This document shows positions 8,745 through 17,529 of a stretch of DNA of 20,583 nt, one piece after another. Origin of the DNA: Haplosporangium gracile (taxonomy: Eukaryota > Mortierellomycota > Mortierellomycetes > Mortierellales > Mortierellaceae); NCBI GenBank assembly GCA_015499985.1, contig JAAAUF010000757.1, forward strand, positions 1 to 20,583. Reading direction: 5' to 3'. How positions within the stretch are numbered: position 1 is the stretch's first letter; the number at the start of each line of letters is the position of its first letter. The notes beneath the pieces are model-generated. The model did not search any database, was not told where the DNA came from, and saw only the letters and a list, made by a program, of their open reading frames with translations. The position numbers were made by a program, and so were the translations under genes.

Positions 8745-11211
8745 CTAGGGCTTGAATGGGACGTACGGCTTGGAGAAGCTGTACATGGGGACGTCCTCAG
8801 CATCGGAGTTGATGGCCCAAGGATCAGGCATGCCGCTCTCGGGCGCCATTAAGGGGTAACTGTCCAGGCGGCAGATCTCGGTCGTGCCCCACCACTGAGG
8901 CATCTTAATGTTGTTCATAGTGAAGATGAAGAAGTAAAGGAGTCCAAAGAAGGCAACACCGGAGTCAAAGGCGGCAGACAAGACGTAGGTGAAACGCAAG
9001 TGCCACTCAGAGTAGTAACGGCGAGCAAAGAACTGGAAAGCGAATCCAAGAGTCAACCAATTGGCGTAGTGATAGGGATATGCGGGGGGCATCATACCGG
9101 TGGCTCCCAACACAACGGGGATGTGGATGCTCTCGACCCAGGTGTTGGGATATGCCTTCTTGATGAAGTAGAATGGAATGGGGAGGATGAAACCGATCAG
9201 GAAGAAGTAGTTGACGGCGTTGTAGATTGAGGTGGGTCCGAACATCAGGTTAGGCGCGATGACTCCCCAGATGACAGAGGCAGAGTAGAACGTGTTGGCG
9301 TGAGGACATCCAAACTCCTTGGAGCCGTTGCAGATCTTGGGCTGGGAGTTCAAGAGCCAGTTAGCGGTGGACAGATTGACAGTTCCGGCGATGATGGTAC
9401 CCATAAGCTGGGCAATGAACATGGCCTTGGGAGGGACCTTCATGTAGTGACCGAGCTTCAGATCCGAAGTGAAGGTCAAGGCCTGGGCCATGGAGATGTA
9501 ACCAAGGGTTTTGAAGGTCACATTAGCGATAGGAGCACCTGGCAAGATGTAACCGATGACGTACTCGGTAATGATGTTGAGACCGGGCTGCTGGTTGGTC
9601 AAGGCCTGAATGAGACCGACGGGAAGAGCAAAGACAACAGAGAGCAGGATAGCCAAGAGAACAGCCCACCAAGGCATGTAGCCGTAGAACTGGCAGGTGA
9701 AGATGGCAACGGCGGTCATGCCAACAAACAAAGCACCGTACCACCAGTCGGGGACCTCAGGATAGGCTTGCATGAGCTTGTGATGGATATCCTCAGATTG
9801 AGTGCGCGACTGCCTCCATTGAGCGACAAGCTTGTGGCGGTGGTACAACCAGGTGTGGGTAATCATGGACGAGAGACCAGCAAAACCGATACCATAGGTG
9901 AGAGTGAAGAAAGTGGGGATACGGAGAGGCCCAGCCTTCTCGTAACCAGTCTGGGACAAGGATAAGCTTTCTTTATCAAGAACGCTTAAAACGGGGTAGA
10001 CATCGCCATTTCTCTTAAAGAGAGCGTTGCCATACATTGGGAATCGCTGGGCATCCCACAAGTTGGTGTAGTAGGCGATGGGGACCATAACCCAGGCAAT
10101 GAGAAAAAAGCCCAAGGCAATGTTGACCTGGGCCCACCAGGGGACAACAAGGGGGGAACTCAAGTAAGCGACAATGTTGTTCCAGTCGAGGGAGATTGCA
10201 CCCAGACCCATACCGCTGGCACCACCGACCTGCGAGAGGACGTGGTTCTTGGGGTTGATCCAGCAGACCCAGGCGATGGATGAGAGGGCAGGGAAGATGA
10301 AACCAGGGATCCACTGGTAGAAGAACATGGCAATGGTGGCAACGCAGAAGAACTTGAAGCGGCTCCACTGACCAGGCAAGAGATTTTCATCCTTGTGGAG
10401 GGTGTTAATCAAGGCGACCTGGACCAAGTTGGCTGGCCAGATCATAGCAGCAGGGTAGACGAGGTAACGACGGAGGACACCAGCCATACCGAAACCCAAG
10501 GTCTGGGTGCAGAGAATGAGAAGCCAGTTGGCGAGGAAACCATGGTCCTGCTCGTAGAAAACCTTCTGAATGACAGTAATATCGACGGCGTAAGCAGTAC
10601 CGCCGGCACAGTTGGCAGTTAGAGTGACGAGGACGTGCTCCTTGATGTTGAAAGGACCGGGGTTGAGGGGCCCAGCGGGGAGAACACGGGCCATGAACTT
10701 TCCGAAGGGGTAGGAGATCAGCTGGATGACCAAAGAGGAGAGGGACATGGGATGGCTACGGAACCAGCTGTGAATGAAAAATACAAAGGAATGAAAGGTA
10801 AGTTGAGTAATAGTGCTTGTTGGATTGTTCTTGATGTTGATAGTGGTTATACAGTGCCCTGCCAAAAAGAATTGCTGAAAGATTTCTTTTTTCTTTAAAT
10901 TCAAATGAAAAAAAAGAAAAAAAAAAGAAAAAAAAAAGAGATTTTAGGAGAGCGCTGTATATACAGAGTGGACGTTGTACTTACAAGAACTGGTTGAAAA
11001 AAGAAAGGAGGCAAGAGAAAAGGACAGCCATGACCCAGAAACGGAAGGTCATGACGGGGAGGTTGGGCTCATCCTTGTTGGAGACGATAGCAGCAATTTC
11101 AGGAATGGGAGAGTTCTCCTCTTCTTCGAGGGCGATGGAGGCACGCTCAGCATCGACTTTCTCGTCAATGATGTCTTTTTCAGCAAGATAATCTTGCTTG
11201 TAGTCGCTCAT
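8745..11211 (-). CDS. OPT-B: oligopeptide transporter, intact, two exons
   Basis: Paralogue of OPT-A with the same predicted role in peptide uptake. Exon 1 is 11211-10985, the intron is 10984-10768 (217 nt, GTAAGT...CACAG), and exon 2 is 10767-8745. The product is again 749 residues. Motifs are SPIPEI (34-39), KDEP (46-49), NQFFWFR (73-79, rebuilt across the intron), the family-typical NPGPFNIKEH (111-120), NLMFGP and SAAFDSG. Against OPT-A it has two extra residues in the variable loop before SQTGYEKAG and two fewer near WWGTTEICRL, so the lengths agree by compensation. A 173-bp tract (9196-9368) is identical to OPT-A at the DNA level although the flanks differ. The start is the ATG aligned with OPT-A, about 155 bp after a TATA box. 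Confidence 0.93.
10768..10984 (-). other. Intron of OPT-B
   Basis: Same codon and phase as the OPT-A intron, but 92 nt longer. The extra length includes a T-rich sense-strand tract (A-rich on the plus strand at about 10865-10940). An open frame reads from inside the intron into exon 2, but its sequence there has no similarity to the paralogues. Confidence 0.88.
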
Positions 11212-11294
11212 GGTGATGGATGATGGGGATTGTGGAACGTGGTGGTAGAAAAAGAGACGGTAAGTGAAGAGGAGAGGGAGAGGGAGAGGGGGAG

Positions 11295-11372
11295 AGGGCC
11301 TTGTTGGATGAGAGGGAGGAAGGGCAACTGTAGACAAGGGACAAAAGAAGAAAGGAAAGGACTCCTTTTATA
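11295..11372 (-). promoter_or_regulatory. Core promoter and leader block of OPT-B with TATA box
   Basis: TATAAAAG at 11372-11365, about 155 bp before the ATG. The block 11339-11295 contains CCTTGTCTAC and CTCATCCAACA, homologous to the same region of OPT-A and OPT-C. A purine-rich GAGAGGG tract (11270-11300) follows. Confidence 0.65.
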
Positions 11373-11432
11373 GGAAAATGAATACCAGGGAAAGAGTTCC
11401 TTCGCCTTGCTTGCTGTGCATGAAAGACATAG

Positions 11433-11463
11433 CGTCACTCTCACACTCTCTCTCTCTCTCTTG
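11433..11463. repeat. CT-rich microsatellite
   Basis: CACTCTCACACTCTCTCTCTC-type simple repeat upstream of the OPT-B TATA box. Such tracts are common in fungal promoters; no function can be assigned. Confidence 0.6.
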
Positions 11464-11524
11464 ATATGAACAAATATGGGAAGAAGGGCAGCGAATGAAG
11501 ACAAAGATAAAAAATAAAGAGATT

Positions 11525-11542
11525 CTCGGTATCGAATCCGAG
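11525..11542. promoter_or_regulatory. Palindromic CGG-N8-CCG motif upstream of OPT-B
   Basis: CTCGGTATCGAATCCGAG is a near-perfect palindrome with a CGG at 11527-11529 and a CCG at 11538-11540. It sits about 315 bp before the start codon. A related site, CGGTATGAAACCGAG, lies upstream of OPT-C. The layout is that of binding sites for Zn2Cys6 transcription factors, but no factor can be named. Confidence 0.4.
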
Positions 11543-11545
11543 TCT

Positions 11546-13140
11546 AACAAACACATAAGGAAAAGGAGCTGCAGGCTGTTGTATTTTGTAAAGTGAAAAA
11601 TAACATCTTGCCCACTAGAAGAGGTAAAATTCGGGCCAACGACCCGTAGAAATGGAACCGCCATCCGAGATAGGAAAGAACATTAATGCATAGAAGGCAG
11701 GCACAGAAAGAAAAAATTAGTTGCACCCTCGGATACATCCGTGAGCCTTGTGGATTCAGATGTTGTTCCACAAACACTCTTTATGATCTTTGTCAGGCCA
11801 TTTTTATTATTATTTTTTGCGCTTGTCTCAGGCAAGACGATCCGAATGCAGCAGATCGCCTGCCGGGTGGACCATCCGTGGCCTTCAATCCGAATACACT
11901 TCGCCACTTTTCTCTCATTCGTCGCCCTGACAAGCAGGCATTGTCAATATGCGCTGTGCCTTTTTTATTCTGTTTCCTACAAAGGAATACAAGTGCATGT
12001 AGATTAAGAATGTTTATTCTAGACGCAGCAATGTAGCCATGGTACATCCTGCTCTTATGCTTTGTCCCGAACATGATCCATGCTTAATCCTGCTGCTGTT
12101 CTCGATCTAGTATCTATGCTTTCGTCCTGTGCCCATGCGTAGTCCTATGTCAATGCTTGCGTCCACGTTCCACACTACAATCATTACCGCCGGACGTGCT
12201 TGCGCTTATGAACTTGGCTGAACCCGTGACAATAGTGTACCAACTAATTCTAACTTTGACAGTGTTGCGTGGGTTCAAGTAACCCTGTAACCCCTATCCC
12301 GATCCTCTCTGCTGCTGCGTTAGGTCCTGCGTTTGGTCCGCTCGTATGCCTCCAATTACAAAAAGTCATCCTTGTCATTTGCAATTTCTGCATAGAAAAG
12401 GGTGTTGCGTATGCGTGCATGTACCATCTTATCCTTGCATTATTCTGTATTTATATCCTTGTGTCCATGTGTTCTCAACTACCACGACCTACAAAAGTTG
12501 AAAAGTGAAAAAAGTAAGGATCAGTCACGACGGCCACTAATAACCAAGCTCCCAATAAAGATTAGAGAAAAGTCTAAGGAAGCACACACAAACGAATGCT
12601 CCCATGCCATGAACTGCTACACCACTGGAGTGACGGACACCTGGCAGCAGCAACGTGCTATGGCAGAACACATCTCTGATCCCACGGCTTTCCACTCCCC
12701 TGGGCCCAGTATCGTACTCGACACTTCCACGTCCCTGAGCGTTGCAGATCCATATGCTTGCACCACCTGTCCCCGTTGTCACATGGCATATAGTCCTAAA
12801 TATTAAACACGACAGCTTGGAACAAACCAATCTCTCAGGCTACACACAGAAGAGAACGACCCGCAGAACAACGAACTCAAGAGCAGTTTGACGCTGTGCA
12901 GCACACCTAGTAGTAATCGCCTAACTCGCTGTGCGCAATGGTCATTGCTACTGGTAACAAACACGCCTGTCGTTAACGCACCCTCATATTCCTGTGCTCT
13001 GGATCCAGCCATGATGCTCCCGCAGCAGATCAGCTTTCCTAAGACTATACAAGGATACAACAACCACACGCCGCACTTCCACGTCCCTCGTAATCCAACG
13101 TCTTGTAAGTCCTCCCGCCCCGTGTGAACCAAGAGGCTGA
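11546..13140. other. Intergenic stretch, no gene seen
   Basis: Several ORFs of 60-137 codons overlap on both strands (for example 12803-13216 minus and 12402-12806 plus), but none has a recognisable domain, a paralogue or a convincing composition. Part of it (12050-12350) is rich in TGC/CCTG words with no clear unit. It may contain decayed insertions that cannot be identified by eye. Confidence 0.45.
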
Positions 13141-13203
13141 TGTCCAGTTGAGGGTACTTGCCTTTTGATCCATGAGCTTCCTGCATTCGGGTTCGAATCT
13201 TGA
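13141..13203 (+). other. tRNA-like A-box/B-box remnant (tRNA pseudogene or SINE head)
   Basis: TGTCCAGTTGAGGGTA at 13141 resembles a pol III A box, CTTGCCTTTTGA resembles a 5' anticodon arm, and GGTTCGAATC at 13190-13199 is a perfect B box. The spacing (49 nt) is right for a tRNA. The anticodon stem does not close, and no acceptor stem pairing could be found around 13134-13140 and 13204-13210, so this is not a functional tRNA gene. A tRNA-derived repeat or decayed tRNA fits; chance resemblance is not excluded. Confidence 0.3.
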
Positions 13204-13813
13204 ATCCTGATCTCATTCGATCGCAAAGTCCATCCTGCCCTCCTTAATTCCTGAAGTCCTCAGCATTCCTCCGTGTGGTAGTTTGCCTTTTGCATGTTCG
13301 ACGAAAAGAGTAACGCCTATTCCAGAATGAGAGGAAAAGGTAACAAGCAGCGTTAGTAAAAAAAAAAACAACAAAATATTATGAGGTTGTGGTGGCTAGA
13401 CTTCAAGTATAAGTCTTAATAAAAATGGCGATTGTGTTGTGGAGAGTGTGAATCAATTGGGGAAGGAATGAAAGATGTGAGAGTGGTTGCGGTGAGTTGA
13501 AAGGAAAAGGACGTAAAGGGAATGAAGGCGTTGATCTACTTGCTGATGTTAATTTGAAGGTACCATGAGAGTTGACAATTATCCTTCTGTTATTGTCCTG
13601 AGTCAAGTCGAGTTCATGCTTGGTTATTGGCGTTCGTGAAGAGGAGGAGGATTTGAGGGAGAAGAACGGTGGGGATAAAGACCGAATCCACAACTTAGCG
13701 TTCGTTGTTCTTATCCTTGCTTGAAATGACAGGCGGAAGATGAAAAAAAAGGAGTTCGTCACATGACAAACAGCTGGATCAAACAAAAAAAGGTGGGCGA
13801 CACACCCATGGAT
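13204..13813. other. Intergenic stretch, no gene seen
   Basis: A 127-codon minus-strand ORF (13786-13403) is rich in Ser, Pro and Phe, as expected from the purine-rich plus strand, and has no domain. Short poly-A runs occur at about 13358-13370 and 13743-13750. Confidence 0.45.
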
Positions 13814-13987
13814 GTCCTCTACAACTAATGGACGACCTTATCTTACTAAGACCGCACCAATGATGAATACCTGACGTGTAACCGTTTGACCAATTGATCA
13901 ATGTGATGCTTCGTTTCTTTTCTAATACGTCGCTGCGCCGCCGTACAAGACGCGCTGGGAAAAAGCAAGGAATCGAGAATATAATGT
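13814..13987. repeat. Diverged intergenic repeat, copy 2 (near the 3' side of OPT-C)
   Basis: Counterpart of 8351-8520, same orientation, sharing the exact 16-bp block CGTCGCTGCGCCGCCG at 13928-13943 and CCAATGATG at 13857-13865. It lies about 460 bp beyond the stop of OPT-C. The minus strand reads AAQRRIRKETKHHIDQLVKR in one frame, which looks coding, although stops follow. No comparable copy was found next to OPT-A or OPT-D. Confidence 0.5.
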
Positions 13988-14340
13988 TGCTTGACATGTG
14001 CAGCCTACATTTTTCTTTCAGCCCAACCCCTTGTGTGATCGTTCAGACCAATCGGTGATAAAAAAAAGATCTTTTTCTCTGGCTTCAAACCAAGCAAAAA
14101 AGTTCGGACGTAGTAATATTATATTAACTATGTGTGAAGTACCGCAAGTATGGATGAGAGAAGAGTGAGAGGGCACAGAGAGCACTAGTGACAAATTACC
14201 GATAGAAGCAACATTCAACCCATGTCAATGATAAAAATAAAAAGATAAAAAAATCAACAACGAAAACAAAACCATCCTTTTTCAAGTCCTCAAATAGCAA
14301 CAAAATGCAACACAGAACAAAACGTGAAGTCAAATAATTG

Positions 14341-14346
14341 TTTATT
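14341..14346 (-). terminator. Former poly(A) signal of OPT-C (AATAAA)
   Basis: Minus strand reads TTGCAATAAA about 98 nt after the stop codon, matching the element of OPT-D and close to those of A and B. It is retained although the gene is broken. Confidence 0.45.
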
Positions 14347-14443
14347 GCAAGGAGAACGCGCAGGCGATGAACAGCTCCATTCCCATAATAGTTTGCATAA
14401 CCAGGGACTGTAGAGGAAGTTGGTATAATTTAGTACCCTGACC

Positions 14444-16209
14444 TTACGACCACGGGGCAGGTGGGACATAAGGCTTGGAAAAAACGTACATGTCGTCCTT
14501 AAAGGTGCTCCAAGGATTACGCAGACCACTCTTGGATTGTATCAGAGGGAACGAATTCAGGCGCCAGATGTCTTGGTCGGGATTACTCCACCAAGCAGGG
14601 AAGCTGGCGCCACGGATACCGAAGATGAAGAACGAAAGCAGACCCATGCAGCCGACTCCTGAATTAAAGGCAGCGGACAAGGCATATGTGAAACGCAAGT
14701 GCCACTCAGGTCGATAACGACGGGCAAAGAACTGGACACAGAAACCGAGAGCCAACCAGGTGATGTAGTAGTAAGCTTAGGCGGGGAGTATCATACCGGT
14801 GGCGGCCAACGCGACAGGGAAGTAGACATAGTCCAGCTAGGTGTTGGGGTAGGCTTTCTTGATAAAGTAGAATGGAAGAGGGAGGCCAAGGCCGAGCACG
14901 AAGAAGTAGTTGACAGCGTTGTACATCAAAGAGGGTCCGAACATCAGGTTAGGCGCGATGACTCCCCAGATGACCGAGGCAGAGTAGAAGGTGTTGACGA
15001 AGTGGCGTTTGAATTCCCTCCTCTTCTTGGTACAGATATCGGGCTGAGTGTTCAAGAGCCAGTTGGCGGCGATCAAGTTGATGAGACCTGCAATGGTGGT
15101 GCCCAGAAGCTGAGCCCAGAACATGGCATGATGAGGGACTTTCATGTAGTGACTGAACTTGAGACCCGAGGTGAAAAGCATAGCCTGAGTCATGGAGATG
15201 TAACCAAGGCTCTTAAAGGCGACGTTAGGTACGGGTTCACCGGGGAGGATGCAACTGATAACATACTTGGTGGTGATATTGAGACCGGGCTGCTGGTTGG
15301 TCAAGACGTGGATGAGACCGACAGGGAGGGCGAAGACAACAGCCAGAAGAATAGCCAAGAAGACGGCTCGCCAGGGCATGTAGCCGTAATATTCGCAAGT
15401 GAAGACGGAAATAGCGATCATACCAACGAACAAGGCAGTGCACCACCAGTGGTGGATGTCTTCGGCCTGGGTGCGCGACTGCTTCCATTGGGCAACCAAC
15501 TTATGGCGGCGGTAAAACCAAGTTTGGGTTATCATGGATGAAAGACCAGCGAAACCAATACCGTAGGTGAGAGCAAAGAAGGTGGCGGTGCAGAGACGCC
15601 CTTCGTTGTCATAGCCCTCCTGGTACAAGATACCGTGCTTGAGAACATTATCGACACCGTATTCATCACCATCAGTCCTGAAGAGGTCTGCGGTAAGGAT
15701 GGGGAATCGCTGGGCATCCCAGAGATTGGTGTAGTAGGCGATGGGTACCATGCCCCAAGCAATAAGGAAGAAACCCAAGGCGATGTTGACTTAAGTCCAC
15801 CAAGGGACGATCAAAGGGGAACCCAAGTACGAAACGATAGTGTTCTAGTTCAAAGAAATGGCACCGACGCCGAGACCTTGGGCACCGCCAACCTGCGAGA
15901 GAACAGGATTCTAAGGGTTAATCCAGCAAACTCAGGCAGTGGATGAGATGACAGGGAAGAAGAAGCCAGGGGTTCATTAGTAGATGAATATGCAGAGAGC
16001 AGCAACGCAGAAGAACTTGAAGCGTGATCACTGACCGGGGAAAAGCTCCTTCTCTTTGTGGAGGGTGTTGGACATGGTGACCTGGACCAAGTTAGCGGGC
16101 CAGATTATGGCAGCGGGATAGACCAAGTAGCGACGGAGGCATGCTCAGCATCGAGCTTTTCATCGACGGAGTCTTTTTCAGCAGCGTATTCCTGCTTGTG
16201 GTCGATCAT
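14444..16209 (-). pseudogene. OPT-C: decayed oligopeptide transporter copy
   Basis: ATG at 16209 begins an exon 1 like that of OPT-A and OPT-B (IDHKQEY, AEKD, DEKLDAE), but at 16135-16139 (GGAGG) the sequence jumps to exon 2 at the RRYLVYP motif. The jump removes 448 coding nt (residues about 26-174, including SPxPEV, NQFF and NPGPFNIKEH) plus the intron. The frame shifts there, and TAA follows at 16105-16107 after 34 codons. Read in the OPT frame, the rest has nine stops, at 16028, 15977, 15974, 15932, 15911, 15845, 15791, 14837 and 14777, yet no further frameshift down to the final TAA at 14444. There is a 33-nt in-frame loss near 15450 (KLMQAYPEVPD in the paralogues) and a small in-frame gain near 15020. 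A 318-codon stretch between the stops at 15791 and 14837 is still open and well conserved. It cannot make a transporter; a short transcript from the intact promoter is possible. Confidence 0.93.
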
Positions 16210-16267
16210 GGTGGAGGGATGATGGACTTCGTATGAAGGAGGGCGAAGCGAAGGGAGGGGGGAGGAG

Positions 16268-16346
16268 AGGGTCTTATTGGATGAGGGAAGGAAGGGCGGC
16301 CTTAGACAAGGAACAGAAAGAATCGGGGTGAAGAATGCCCTTTATA
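16268..16346 (-). promoter_or_regulatory. Retained promoter block of OPT-C with TATA box
   Basis: TATAAAGG at 16346-16339, about 134 bp before the former start codon, followed by a block with CCTTGTCTAAGG and CTCATCCAATAAG homologous to OPT-A and OPT-B. The promoter may still be active although the gene is broken. Confidence 0.6.
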
Positions 16347-16704
16347 GGAAAGTGATTCCAAAAGGGAAGAAAGGGGATTTTGTGCTGTGAAAGGGTTCCC
16401 TGCTCAGTTCTGACATGTAAAGCAACCACATGTTTATTTTAGACTTTCCCTCACTTCGAAACTGTAACAACTTTATTTACTCTACCTTTCTCATGTTGAG
16501 AGAGAGGAATGCAGACATGTTGTATTTTCCTTTTTCTCTTTGAAATTAAAAGACTCAACATCATTGTTTGTATCCCTCTTCGCCCAGAACGTATTGAAAT
16601 GAGAAGTATGACCATGAGAGAATGGAATTTCTTCCAAACTGATTTTGTGGTCTTTGTCAAGCTCGAGTAGGATTCTAGACACGAACACAAGGATTAGAGT
16701 TTTT

Positions 16705-16720
16705 TCGGTATGAAACCGAG
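16705..16720. promoter_or_regulatory. CGG-N7-CCG motif upstream of OPT-C
   Basis: TCGGTATGAAACCGAG, with CGG at 16706-16708 and CCG at 16716-16718. It is related to the palindrome upstream of OPT-B but one base shorter in the spacer, about 500 bp before the former start codon. Confidence 0.3.
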
Positions 16721-17214
16721 GAAGCACACAAAACAAAAAATGATCATGGACGCAGAGGGTCGCCGTGCTTATGGGGACTGAAGTGCTCGAAAGACCTGGG
16801 GTTTCTTTTTTTTGGTGTTTTTTTCGCTCCGTGCTCATGGTCGAAAAATTAAAGAGGTAAATGACCAAGCACTGGGTATACCACCACGAACATACACTGA
16901 AATGAAAACAAGTCCAAAAGCTCAAAATCGTTTTTGATGCGAAATGTCAAATGGACGAATCAAAAGGCAAAGTATGGAGGGAAAATATTACACCACATGC
17001 AAAATAACAAACGCACAAATAGTTAAATCCTCAGTAAGTTTCTCGGTAGCAGCATCCAAGGGAGCAATTGGACTTTGTTTGGAACTATCAGCACCATTCC
17101 TTTCATAAGTATTTGGCTCCTCCTTTTTATTACTTACCACTTATTCATACATGTCCATGCTTCGACTTTAGTCGTTTGTTTTTTATACATTCTCGGCGGT
17201 GGGTAGGTATGATG
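16721..17214. other. Intergenic stretch, no gene seen
   Basis: AT-rich. A minus-strand ORF covers 16925-16491 (144 codons, with an EF-hand-like LDKDHKISLEE that is probably accidental), overlaps the OPT-C upstream region and has no supported function. Confidence 0.4.
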
Positions 17215-17529
17215 CTATCCATTAACACACCGGAGGAGTTCCGCTGGGCTCCTGAGTGGGTTTTGATCAGTCGCATGATTATCATTCTCATAGTTTTGAA
17301 ACTGGATTGACTTGTTCTGAATAATTGCATCTCGTTGTTTCTTGTCCTCCTTACTATTGATCATTTGCTCCATGTCCCCTTCTCTTTGTCTCTTTGCCGC
17401 CTCTTTCTCGCTCCACTTCTCGTCACTGTTCTCCATTGTCGTCTCTTTCATCTCGCCTCCTTTAGCACTCCTTTTTTTCCTTTCTCTCTCCTCATCTTTA
17501 GTCACAATAGTCATAGAATATAAAGACAC
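17215..17529 (-). CDS. Hypothetical highly charged ORF, doubtful
   Basis: 104 codons beginning MSLYSMTIVTKDEERE. The middle is rich in Glu, Lys, Arg and Gln (DEKWSEKEAAKRQREGDMEQ) and could form a coiled coil. I recognise no family. The plus strand here is a pyrimidine tract, which by itself would give a charged reading on the other strand, so it may be spurious. It could also be an exon of a decayed or unrecognised gene. Confidence 0.2.
   Translation of the reverse strand: MSLYSMTIVTKDEERERKKRSAKGGEMKETTMENSDEKWSEKEAAKRQREGDMEQMINSKEDKKQRDAIIQNKSIQFQNYENDNHATDQNPLRSPAELLRCVNG

Noticed and set aside
10768..10904. OPT-B exon 2 beginning at an upstream ATG (10904) with an MNLKKKEIF leader
   Set aside because: That segment is the intron. 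Splicing from GTAAGT at 10984 to CACAG at 10768 restores the conserved NQFFWFR motif and makes the gene equal in length to OPT-A.
13403..13786. 127-codon minus-strand ORF rich in Ser and Pro
   Set aside because: Composition follows from purine-rich DNA; no domain, no paralogue and no promoter or splice evidence.
14699..15541. 280-codon plus-strand ORF over OPT-C (and a 221-codon one at 9300-9965 over OPT-B)
   Set aside because: Antisense shadows of OPT coding sequence. They recur at the same place in each paralogue because of its codon pattern and have no domain or promoter.
16491..16925. 144-codon minus-strand ORF with an EF-hand-like LDKDHKISLEE
   Set aside because: The loop lacks the Asp/Gly spacing of a real EF-hand, the rest has no domain, and it overlaps the OPT-C upstream region.
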